In this document: piece by piece, positions 1-8,136 of the stretch
How the letters are laid out: each line of letters opens with the position of its first letter
How positions within the stretch are numbered: the first letter of the stretch is position 1
Source: Brachymonas wangyanguii
GTDB taxonomy: Bacteria; Pseudomonadota; Gammaproteobacteria; Burkholderiales; Burkholderiaceae_C
Direction: 5' to 3'
Length of the DNA: 64,000 bases
Assembly (NCBI RefSeq): GCF_045055315.1
Contig: NZ_CP173677.1
Location: 2,294,001 to 2,358,000 of the forward strand
Notes under the pieces: model-generated
Databases searched by the model: none
Told to the model about the DNA's origin: nothing
Seen by the model: only the letters and a program-made list of their open reading frames with translations
Translations under genes and position numbers: made by a program

Positions 1-1040
1 GACAGCAAGGCAGGGCTGTCGATACCCAGATTGCTGCGTGCGAAATTGAGGGCAAATTCCATCCCCTCGCAGGCTTCTTTCCAGGCTTGCTGCAGTACGT
101 CCAGGGTCAGGCTGCCGACGGTCAGAAAACGGGATTGCCCGGTAGCAAAGGCCATCAAATTCTTCAGGTGCAAACCCAGATCAAGCTCGAAACCGTTCTG
201 GGCGCAAGCACTCTGGAAGTCCAGGAAGGTCTGCAGCGAGTGCCGCCATTTGGCCGTGATCTGCGCCAGAGCCAGATCGGAGCTGCGCAGCTTGGCGCCC
301 AGCGAGTTGACCCGCACGAAGATTTCCGTGACCTCGTCGTAGGACAGTGTTCGCTCCAGCACGTCCATGCGATACACGTACTTGCGAATGCCGCGTAGCC
401 GGGCCAGGCGCTGACTGTATTTCTCGTAACGCGGATCATCAAAGCCACTGATGCCCGCACGTTTGAGGAAAGGCGCATCGCTGTCGGTCTTGAAGACTTC
501 GGATACCTTCACCCACTGCGGCAACTGCTCCAGCTTTCGGGTCGCCACCACGAAGGTCATTTTGTTGAAGCGCGTCAGCAGTTCGTCTTCGCTGGCGTCG
601 GCCTCGTCGCCGCCCAGCTCGCCTTCCTCATCGACCTCAGCGTCATCGCCGTTCTCATCCACTTCGGTCACGACGGCCAGTTGGTCGGGATGCTCCAGAT
701 TGAACAGCAAATCGATGGGCCGACGGCGACCGCGCACTGACACCGGCTCGCCACGAATGACGGCAGATAACGAGGTCAGACGCTGTTGTCCATCGAGCAA
801 CAGGCGGGTGCTCTGATAAGGGTTATTGCTTTGGCTGACGGCAAAGCTTTGCAGGGGCACGGCCTCATCGGTTTCCCACAGCAGAATCGCCCCTGAGGGA
901 TAGCCCCGATACAGAGAGTCGAGCAAGTCGCGCACGCGCGTGGAGCGCCAGACATACTGCCGCTGCATTTCCGGCAAGCGCAGCTCACCGCGCTCGATCA
1001 TCGAGACCAGTTCTTCAACGCTGGCTTCAGCCTTGGCCAT
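1..1040 (-). CDS. DUF262 (GmrS/Spf-like) protein, C-terminus outside window
   Basis: The reading frame is open from the ATG at 1040 to the left edge (346 codons visible), so the protein is truncated by the window, not broken. Near the N-terminus it shows IERGELRLPEMQRQYVW (residues 16-31) and LLDGQQRLTSL (81-91), the hallmarks of the ParB-like nucleotide-binding fold in DUF262 proteins, and further on EIFVRVNSLGAKL. An acidic insert rich in Asp/Glu lies at about 123-150. DUF262 is the N-terminal half of type IV restriction enzymes such as GmrSD and of several phage-defence proteins; whether the nuclease half (DUF1524, HNH) follows cannot be seen here. AAGGA lies 6 bases before the ATG. It is 55 bp after res and probably the last visible gene of the same operon. 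Confidence 0.85.
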   Translation of the reverse strand, partial: MAKAEASVEELVSMIERGELRLPEMQRQYVWRSTRVRDLLDSLYRGYPSGAILLWETDEAVPLQSFAVSQSNNPYQSTRLLLDGQQRLTSLSAVIRGEPVSVRGRRRPIDLLFNLEHPDQLAVVTEVDENGDDAEVDEEGELGGDEADASEDELLTRFNKMTFVVATRKLEQLPQWVKVSEVFKTDSDAPFLKRAGISGFDDPRYEKYSQRLARLRGIRKYVYRMDVLERTLSYDEVTEIFVRVNSLGAKLRSSDLALAQITAKWRHSLQTFLDFQSACAQNGFELDLGLHLKNLMAFATGQSRFLTVGSLTLDVLQQAWKEACEGMEFALNFARSNLGIDSPALL

Positions 1041-1095
1041 GGTTATTCCTTATTGCGCTATTTAAGGTGAGCAAGTCGCCAGATACGGTAGTGCC

Positions 1096-3828
1096 TCAAG
1101 CCTTCACAAACATCAAAAAGTCGGCCAACCGCCGCGACTCATTGACTTCATCGTGAGGTACGAGCAGATACCGCCACGGTTTGCCGCCGACGCTCGCCGT
1201 GAAGTCCGACGCGTGCTGGCACCACTGCAAGGCAGCAGCAGCCTTAGCCTGCACCTCTTGCGTGTTGATATCGCCGCGTGCTTTGGTTTCCACCATCAAG
1301 ATCGTCGAGTCGGTTTCAGCCACGAAATCCGGCACATACTCCGGCTGCTCGGTGCCAAGCTTGTAGTAAATCTGGAACTGACCCTTCGCAGGCTTGAACC
1401 ACTTCAACGCGTCGCGCTCCAGGATGACAGCGAAGCGGCGCTCGGTGTCCGAATCGAACTTCTGCAGCGGATATAAGCACTTTGTGAAGCCGCCGAATAG
1501 CATCGACTTGATGCGGCCCACGTCCTCCACCGTTTTACGGAAATGGTGCGGAGCCTGCCCTGCGGTGGCGGTGTAGTTGCACGGCTTGAGCTCCGTAAAG
1601 CCACGGCTGACCTGCACCTCGTACTCCGTTGCTTCCTCCCAGAAGTGGGCCATCATCTGCGCATGGATTTCGCGCGCGATCAGGCGCCGGTCACGATCGA
1701 GGACGTTGACGGCCTCTTCTTCGGACAGATAACTGCGCAGGTGCTGCACCATTTGACCTGCGAGGTCGTAGAGCAAATCGGCGTGGGTGAAATAGTCGAT
1801 GTCGTCGAAGTCGACTAGCGCGTGGACGATGTAGTCTTCCAGACGCTGCTCTCTGAGCCCGACCTCGGTAGCCAGCGTGAACTGCTCGTTGGTGCGCAGC
1901 ATCTGCCCAACGATCTCGCGCTCACCCGGCTGAAGATGAAGCTGGCTCACATCAAGCTGGAATGGATGGAACCCTGTCGTGACCTCGCCAGTGGGCACCA
2001 CGGCAATACGCGGGATATCGATCGTCTGCTGGACCACGATTTCCGTGGTCTTGGCCACCACGGCGGACAAGTCAAGTGCGGGGGCTGAATCATCCACACC
2101 CGCCAACAACTCGCCTTGCAGAGGTTTCAACCGCTCCGTCACCTCCGCAAGAATCTCTTTCTGCACTTCGGGTTTCAGCAACGCGCTGCTGGTGGGCACC
2201 AGATCGCGTTTGACCTCGTACTTGCCAATGACGTCCATGACCACGCGCGCGGCCTGCTTCTCCGCCTCCGTCGTAAACACCGGTTCAGGGGCTGGCACTT
2301 TCGGTCCGCTGTCGGTGCCAGAAGGCCCTGTGACCAAGATCGGTGTGTCCGTCAAGCCGAGGCGCGACACTGCCCCGGATTCGACCTGCACGCTGACCTT
2401 TCTGTCGTCAGCATTCGGTGCTTCAAGGATGACATGCTTCAGACGAATTGGCGAATCGCCACGATTGGCTTCGTCGATGATCTCTTGGAACTTGTCGTGT
2501 GCGACGATGTTCAAGCGATCCACCGCCGCGACACCCGTGCGTTTGCCGTAGGGCAGTCGCAGGCCACGTCCGATGGACTGTTCGATCAGCGTGCGGGCAT
2601 TGGCGGCGCGCAGCGGCACGATGGTGTAGAGATTGGTCACGTCCCAGCCTTCCTTGAGCATGTTGACGTGGATGACGATCTCGGTTGGCTCATCCGGGCT
2701 TTCCACCGCCAGCAGTCGTCGGATCATCTCTTCCTCTTCCGCGCCACTCTTGCTGGAGTCAACCTGGATGACCTTGTCGGCGTAGCGTCCTTCGTAGAAC
2801 CGCTCCGACTCAATCAATTCTTTGAGCTGTGCCGCATGCGTGGTATCTCGGGCGATAACCAGCATGAAAGGCTTGACCAGCTTGACGCCGTTCTCGCGGG
2901 CATAGGTGAGTAGCTCAACCTTGGTCGTCTCGTGCAGGCGCACGCCGTCTTCCAGCTTGGTCTTCTCGATTTCTTCGGGCGTGTGGGCTTTGGCGTCGAA
3001 GTTTCGTTGGGTGACCACGGCAGGCTCTTTGACGAAGCCGTCCTCCATTGCCCGCGCCAGCGGGTAGTCCATGACCACATTCTTGAAAGGCACCGGCCCC
3101 TTGCTGGATTCCACGAAGGGCGTCGCCGTCACTTCCAGACCGAATAGCGGTTTCAGTTCATTGATGGCACGCACACCTGCGCTGGCGCGATAGCGGTGTG
3201 ATTCATCCATCAACAACACCAGGTCGGGCAGATTTGCCAGATGATTGAAGTAGCTGTCGCCCAGCACCTCACGCATGCGCTTGATACGTGGCTCCTTGCC
3301 GCCGCGCACCTCGGAATTAATCTTGGAAATATTGAAGATGTTGATACGGACATCTTGGGCGAAGCCCTGTGGTTGATCATCCACCGCCGCACCGGTCTGG
3401 TCGTAGTTGTCACCGGTGATGATCAGCGGCGGTTGCTGCGCGAATTCGGCAATTCCCTTGAACACGTACTTGGGTGTATTGCGCGTGAAGTCCGTGATCA
3501 GCTTGTTGTAGATGGTCAGGTTGGGCGCGAGCACGAAGAAGTTGTTGATGCCGTGCGCGAGATGCAAATAGGCGATGAAGGCGCCCATCAGCCGAGTCTT
3601 GCCCACACCTGTTGCCAGCGCAAAGCACAGCGAGGGGAACTCGCGCTCGAAATCCTCCAGCGTAGGGAACTCGGCCCTTAATGTGGAAAGGATGGATGTG
3701 ACATCTCGCTCATGGCTCAGCAGATCGGGGGCTGCTTCGATCATGCGCGCCAGCCTGGAAAGCGATTCTGCCTGTGGCGGGCGAAGAGACAAACGACCAG
3801 TGACGGCGTGCAGGACGCGGTTGCTCAT
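1096..3828 (-). CDS. res: Type III restriction enzyme Res subunit (helicase-nuclease)
   Basis: 910 residues. A superfamily 2 helicase: Walker A GVGKT at 74-78, Walker B DESH at 208-211, EVTATP (motif III) after that, and a C-terminal helicase half with LKEGWDVTNLY and EQSIGRGLRLP (motif VI). The last 80 residues carry PDF (833-835) followed by VETK (846-849), fitting a PD-(D/E)xK endonuclease domain. In type III systems Res translocates on or scans DNA using ATP and cuts when two unmethylated sites are met, in complex with Mod. The start codon shares one base with the mod stop (TAATG), with GGAGG 7 bases ahead, so translation is probably coupled. It is near the usual length for Res proteins. 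Confidence 0.93.
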   Translation of the reverse strand: MSNRVLHAVTGRLSLRPPQAESLSRLARMIEAAPDLLSHERDVTSILSTLRAEFPTLEDFEREFPSLCFALATGVGKTRLMGAFIAYLHLAHGINNFFVLAPNLTIYNKLITDFTRNTPKYVFKGIAEFAQQPPLIITGDNYDQTGAAVDDQPQGFAQDVRINIFNISKINSEVRGGKEPRIKRMREVLGDSYFNHLANLPDLVLLMDESHRYRASAGVRAINELKPLFGLEVTATPFVESSKGPVPFKNVVMDYPLARAMEDGFVKEPAVVTQRNFDAKAHTPEEIEKTKLEDGVRLHETTKVELLTYARENGVKLVKPFMLVIARDTTHAAQLKELIESERFYEGRYADKVIQVDSSKSGAEEEEMIRRLLAVESPDEPTEIVIHVNMLKEGWDVTNLYTIVPLRAANARTLIEQSIGRGLRLPYGKRTGVAAVDRLNIVAHDKFQEIIDEANRGDSPIRLKHVILEAPNADDRKVSVQVESGAVSRLGLTDTPILVTGPSGTDSGPKVPAPEPVFTTEAEKQAARVVMDVIGKYEVKRDLVPTSSALLKPEVQKEILAEVTERLKPLQGELLAGVDDSAPALDLSAVVAKTTEIVVQQTIDIPRIAVVPTGEVTTGFHPFQLDVSQLHLQPGEREIVGQMLRTNEQFTLATEVGLREQRLEDYIVHALVDFDDIDYFTHADLLYDLAGQMVQHLRSYLSEEEAVNVLDRDRRLIAREIHAQMMAHFWEEATEYEVQVSRGFTELKPCNYTATAGQAPHHFRKTVEDVGRIKSMLFGGFTKCLYPLQKFDSDTERRFAVILERDALKWFKPAKGQFQIYYKLGTEQPEYVPDFVAETDSTILMVETKARGDINTQEVQAKAAAALQWCQHASDFTASVGGKPWRYLLVPHDEVNESRRLADFLMFVKA

Positions 3829-5531
3829 TATTCGTCCTCCCCAAATAGACCGCCCTGATTCGAATTCGTGGCAGCCACTTTTCTGTTCCTGGACTTCTTA
3901 TTGACGGCCTCGGCGGACGCAGCAGAATCCACTGGATCAGGTTTGGCCAACGGCAGGTTCGCCACGTTTAGGCTGTAATCGTCATGGCCCCATTCGCAGC
4001 GGGCCAACACCATCTTTGGAATCTTCTTCAGCGTCAGGTTTGGCCAGCGTTCCGCCGCCTTGGCGGCCGTCACACCCCGAAACGCGGAGCAGCACACCAG
4101 CAGGCTCTGTTCGGAACCCACTTCGTCGGAGAGTGCCTGCAACTGGTCGGCGGACAGGTTCTGCGTGGTGACGTAGATAAAGTCCTGCTCGCTGGAGTGG
4201 CCATGCTGCCACCAATGCGTTTCCGAAGGTGCATAGGTGAAACCTTCCAGCTTGCACAGGGCTTCGGCCAGTTGCGCTGCGTTGTATTCTGGGTTGATGA
4301 TGGGGTTGCCCCAGCGGTCATTGACAATCAGGCTGGGAGCTAGACGGTAATAGCGGAAGCCGCCGCCGCCTTTCCAGCCCGTGCTTTCGGTTACGCCGCC
4401 TTTGTCTTCACCGTCAATGACCTTCTTCAGGCGCGGGATGATGTGAGTGTGGCAGTGCTCACCCAGCTCCACCATGATCCAGCGGCGGCCCATTTTGTGT
4501 GCGACCGCACCGGTGGTGCCGGAACCGGCGAAGGAGTCGAGGATGAGGTCGCCAGGGTTGGTAGCCAACATCAGGACACGCTCAAGGAGTCGCTCCGGCT
4601 TCGGCGTGTCAAAGAGGTTTTCACCAAACAACGCCCGCATTTCTTTCTTCGACTCGTCGTTGTGACCGACTTCATCGTAGGGCCAGATGGTGGTGCTTGG
4701 AATCGTGTCAGTAACCTCTGACAGGAATCGCTTGTATGCGGGGCGTGCATCACCATTCACACCGAACCAAATGCGGCTGTCTGCTATCAACTCAGCAAAC
4801 TTCTCCTTCGTGTAGCGCCAGCTTGTACCGGACGGTGGATAGACCTCCCGACCAGAAGGCAATGTGACAGGAAAAATTGCGTAGTCGCGTGCTTCGTTAC
4901 GCAGCACATTGTCCGCCTTCCAAGGGCCGCGTGGGTCGTTGTCCCTATTTGTGTATCGACTGGTTTGCTTTTCAGTTTTTGGCAAGCGCCCAAGATTGAA
5001 TCTGGTCAAGTCTTTGGCGACAACAAGCACAAAGTCATGAGAGTTTGAGAAATACTTTGAATCAGACTTTGGTGCGTACTTTTTCTGCCAAATGACAGTA
5101 GAAACAAAATTTGCTCGCCCAAACACCTCATCACACAGCACCTTCAAATAATGCGCCTCGTTGTCATCAATCGTGATCCACAACGAACCATCATCCGAAA
5201 GCAAGCGCCGAATAATTTCCAGCCGATCTCGCATCAAACCCAGCCAAATAGAATGCTCTAAGCCATCGTCGTAATGCGTGAATGCGCTGCCGGTGTTGTA
5301 CGGTGGGTCGATGAATACGCATTTGACCTTGCCGCTGAACTCTTGCTCCAGTGCCTTGAGCGCCAGAAGGTTGTCGCCGAAGATCAGTCGGTTGTCGAAA
5401 ATATCGTTTTCTGTCACACGCTGTTTGGCGTGGTACGACTTTCCCGGGTCTTCGAGCAGGATGCGCGGTTCCAGCTTGGGCCGCTTGTCCTTCCCGATCC
5501 AGGTGAGTTCGAGTTTTTGCTTGTTACTCAT
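3828..5531 (-). CDS. mod: Type III DNA adenine-N6 methyltransferase, Mod subunit
   Basis: 567 residues counted from the ATG at 5531, which has AGGA 7 bases upstream; a TTG one codon earlier is less likely. Motif IV DPPYNTG (75-81) comes before motif I FAGSGTTG (334-341), the order of beta-class adenine methyltransferases such as type III Mod. The stretch between them should hold the target recognition domain. Mod methylates the recognition site on one strand and guides Res. The gene body around 4960-5270 is visibly more AT-rich than both ends, which could reflect exchange of the recognition domain. It is 23 bases downstream of the D12 methyltransferase gene and overlaps res by one base. Confidence 0.93.
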   Translation of the reverse strand: MSNKQKLELTWIGKDKRPKLEPRILLEDPGKSYHAKQRVTENDIFDNRLIFGDNLLALKALEQEFSGKVKCVFIDPPYNTGSAFTHYDDGLEHSIWLGLMRDRLEIIRRLLSDDGSLWITIDDNEAHYLKVLCDEVFGRANFVSTVIWQKKYAPKSDSKYFSNSHDFVLVVAKDLTRFNLGRLPKTEKQTSRYTNRDNDPRGPWKADNVLRNEARDYAIFPVTLPSGREVYPPSGTSWRYTKEKFAELIADSRIWFGVNGDARPAYKRFLSEVTDTIPSTTIWPYDEVGHNDESKKEMRALFGENLFDTPKPERLLERVLMLATNPGDLILDSFAGSGTTGAVAHKMGRRWIMVELGEHCHTHIIPRLKKVIDGEDKGGVTESTGWKGGGGFRYYRLAPSLIVNDRWGNPIINPEYNAAQLAEALCKLEGFTYAPSETHWWQHGHSSEQDFIYVTTQNLSADQLQALSDEVGSEQSLLVCCSAFRGVTAAKAAERWPNLTLKKIPKMVLARCEWGHDDYSLNVANLPLAKPDPVDSAASAEAVNKKSRNRKVAATNSNQGGLFGEDE

Positions 5532-5554
5532 CAATCATTCCTACGCAAGGCCTG

Positions 5555-6430
5555 TCAGCCAACGGCTTTTGTTTGTGGAATCGCTTCGTCGGGAATTTGA
5601 GTGGTTTTGCTGAAAAACATCACTTCATTACCGACATATCGACGTTGTGCCGTGTAATTCAGCCCATAGGCAAGCGATTGGCTTAACTGGTACATGGCGC
5701 AAATTTCTTCCGTGTTGTCATAGGAGACAACCCAAGGCCATTTAAAACTCTTTTTCTGAAGTGTTTTGGCAATGGCAACATGATCATCATGCTCGTAATA
5801 GTTACGATATAATCCTTTGCCTTTGACGTAATAGGGCGGGTCAAGATAAATCAAAGATTTTTTCGGCAAAAACTCTGAACACCTACTCAACAAACTAAGA
5901 GAGTCTTCACAGTAGACGGAAATTTTGCTCGCATGCCTAGCAATTTCCTGAACGCGAGCCGCCACAACTTCTTTTTTGAATCGAGCATCCAACTTGTATT
6001 CACCATCCTGCTTCTGGCCGCCAATAACCCCAGCTTTGAGAATCCCTGAGCGATTGGTGCGATTCATAAACAGCGTGGCAAACCCCTTCTCGACCATACT
6101 AGCCTGAACTTCACCGCGCAGAACAGACCGCCACTTGAACCACTCATCAATGGTGATTGGCGTGGAGTCAAGCAGATTCAACAGAGTACGTGAGTGCTTG
6201 GTAACGGAAATCCAAAAGGCATAGACTGCCGGATCAGCATCGTTGATATGAATGTGGCTGGCATGACCATCGAGAAGCAATGCCAATGCAACACCAGCTC
6301 CTCCAGCATAGGGCTCCAGATAGTGCCCACCCGTAATGCCATTAACTTCCATCACCTTGGCGATGAAGGGTGCAAAAGGTGCTTTGCCACCCGGATAACG
6401 CAAGGGGCTGTATAGCTTGTTGGAGTACAT
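5555..6430 (-). CDS. D12-class (Dam-like) DNA adenine methyltransferase
   Basis: 291 residues. LRYPGGK (10-16) and EPYAGGAGVAL (39-49) form the SAM-binding motifs X and I, and LIYLDPPYY with DPPY at 197-200 is catalytic motif IV, so this is the alpha/D12 order seen in Dam and MboIIA-type enzymes and differs from Mod downstream. It should methylate adenine N6 in a short site. The region is much more AT-rich than res or ychF. It starts 2 bases after the stop of the ATPase gene, which suggests the two work or travel together. Whether it protects host DNA from the ATPase partner or is a second modification activity cannot be told from sequence. Confidence 0.9.
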   Translation of the reverse strand: MYSNKLYSPLRYPGGKAPFAPFIAKVMEVNGITGGHYLEPYAGGAGVALALLLDGHASHIHINDADPAVYAFWISVTKHSRTLLNLLDSTPITIDEWFKWRSVLRGEVQASMVEKGFATLFMNRTNRSGILKAGVIGGQKQDGEYKLDARFKKEVVAARVQEIARHASKISVYCEDSLSLLSRCSEFLPKKSLIYLDPPYYVKGKGLYRNYYEHDDHVAIAKTLQKKSFKWPWVVSYDNTEEICAMYQLSQSLAYGLNYTAQRRYVGNEVMFFSKTTQIPDEAIPQTKAVG

Positions 6431-6432
6431 GG

Positions 6433-8124
6433 CTATATTACCTTTTTTAACTTGATGCCCAAGGCAGTCAGCTTGGCGGCATCAACAGAATATCCGACTT
6501 TCATGGCATGATGTAACGCTGCCTTGATCTGTTCTAAGAACTGATTGCTTGCAGCTGGATTGTTTTTGATCCAATGCATCCACGGATTGAAAGGCTTGGA
6601 GACTGTGGTAAACAGCTGCTGAAAATTTGGATCTTTGTAGAACCGTTTGAATATTTCTCTCGGCTTTCCAGTTCCTCGGTAGGTATTGAGCCGTTCCTTC
6701 ACATCAACGGTTGCTCCATTGACGGCGAACTCACGAATGATTTCTGCTGCCGAATTAGTAAAATTCGGCCGTGCGTATCCCAAGTCGTTCTTCCAAAAAT
6801 CGTCATCTGCTGGAAGATTGTACAAGTGTTCGAAAATCAACTGATCAGGGGGAAGGCTCCCAGGAAGTAAAACAACCGTTTTGTAGCCCTTGCCGTTAAC
6901 TTTGTCAGAAGTATCCGAGTCCAAACAAACCACGCTTTTTTCTGAAAACTCGGACACCCCCTTCTGAATAAGCTGTAAATAATTTGAACAGCCCAAGGAT
7001 ATTTCAGTCAGAGGTTGAGTGAATTTCTTGATCGGCTGCCTGTTCATCAAGGCGGCAAAGAAATCCGCAGCCTCCTTGTCCTCAAAATAGACATTAACAC
7101 TTGGAAGACGAACTTCTGCGGAGGTTGAAACTGTTCTGGTATGAATGTCAGCACTGATCTGAGGCCACGACCAATTCTGAGCAACCTGCACATTGCCGTA
7201 TGTATTACTCAAATAAATGGTTTTATATTTTCTTCTGTATTGCTGGCTTTTTTCATAGGCGTACTCGATCAGAGTGGGCGAGTGAGAAGTCATGATCACT
7301 TGCAGATTCAGCTCATTGCACTCGCGGTCAAGAATTTTGATCAGATTGATCTGGGCTGTCGGGAATAGCCCCGCATCAGCCTCATCAATCAAAAGCAGCC
7401 CACCCTTGTAGTCTGCATATTCTTCTTTCAGCTTGCGAAAGGACATTAAGGCAAGAACGATCTGTCCAGCATTATCCTCGCCCGCCGAAACAGAGTCCTG
7501 ATCATAATTTTCACCATGCGCGACGGCGGAGCTGATAGTTCCCTCCGTGCCGGTAGCCACAGATGATTGTCGATTTAATAATTCGTTGGTCAGTCCAATA
7601 AATTCCTGCTCATGCTGTTTTAAGTAATCAAAATCAATAACCTTGTAGTCCCGATCTGCAATCGGATATAGTCGTTTCAAGCTTAGAAAAATTACGGGGT
7701 GCGTAAAGTTGCGGCTTGTATTTCCACCCTTCTCAACAGTGCTGTTGTTGCGAACTACTGGTCTGGGCAATTTGCCCCGCTTCATCAATTCTAGCCTTGC
7801 GGTCGCGTCCTTATCCGTGTATCCATCGTGCAGTTCTATGTTAACCGTCATCGAGCCGGGACGATCGAATTTATCTGATATTCGAAAATGCTCGCTGTAT
7901 TGGGACTTGAACAAGCCGCCAGTGATTTGTCGGAATGAAAGTGCAGAGCCTTTAATGTAGTCTTTTTCAAAGCTAAAAATTTGCGCCGCAATGCCAAGAA
8001 TGGATGATTTGGATGTGCCATTTTTTCCGCAGACGACTGTAATGTGGTCACCGAATTCAATCTCCACATTGCTAAGTGCACGGAACTTTTCAACGAACAG
8101 TTTTTTAAGCTGAGTTTTTGGCAT
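6433..8124 (-). CDS. OLD-like AAA/ABC-type ATPase with TOPRIM-like C-terminus
   Basis: 563 residues. The N-terminal half is an ABC/AAA-type ATPase of the SMC-RecF-OLD group: FRALSNVEIEF, Walker A GKNGTSKS (33-40), a signature-like SAGEDNAGQ, Walker B LLLIDEADAG and the switch TSHSPTL. The C-terminal part has VYFEDKEAADFF, then LGCSN, then VVCLDSDTSD, which is the spacing of the Glu, Gly and DxD of a TOPRIM fold. That architecture is found in OLD/GajA nucleases and, with split or fused halves, in PARIS-type systems. It is distinctly AT-rich. The following D12 methyltransferase begins 2 bases after its stop. The ATPase half is clear; the TOPRIM assignment is an inference and needs structural comparison. 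Confidence 0.8.
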   Translation of the reverse strand: MPKTQLKKLFVEKFRALSNVEIEFGDHITVVCGKNGTSKSSILGIAAQIFSFEKDYIKGSALSFRQITGGLFKSQYSEHFRISDKFDRPGSMTVNIELHDGYTDKDATARLELMKRGKLPRPVVRNNSTVEKGGNTSRNFTHPVIFLSLKRLYPIADRDYKVIDFDYLKQHEQEFIGLTNELLNRQSSVATGTEGTISSAVAHGENYDQDSVSAGEDNAGQIVLALMSFRKLKEEYADYKGGLLLIDEADAGLFPTAQINLIKILDRECNELNLQVIMTSHSPTLIEYAYEKSQQYRRKYKTIYLSNTYGNVQVAQNWSWPQISADIHTRTVSTSAEVRLPSVNVYFEDKEAADFFAALMNRQPIKKFTQPLTEISLGCSNYLQLIQKGVSEFSEKSVVCLDSDTSDKVNGKGYKTVVLLPGSLPPDQLIFEHLYNLPADDDFWKNDLGYARPNFTNSAAEIIREFAVNGATVDVKERLNTYRGTGKPREIFKRFYKDPNFQQLFTTVSKPFNPWMHWIKNNPAASNQFLEQIKAALHHAMKVGYSVDAAKLTALGIKLKKVI

Positions 8125-8136
8125 GTTTTTCCATCC

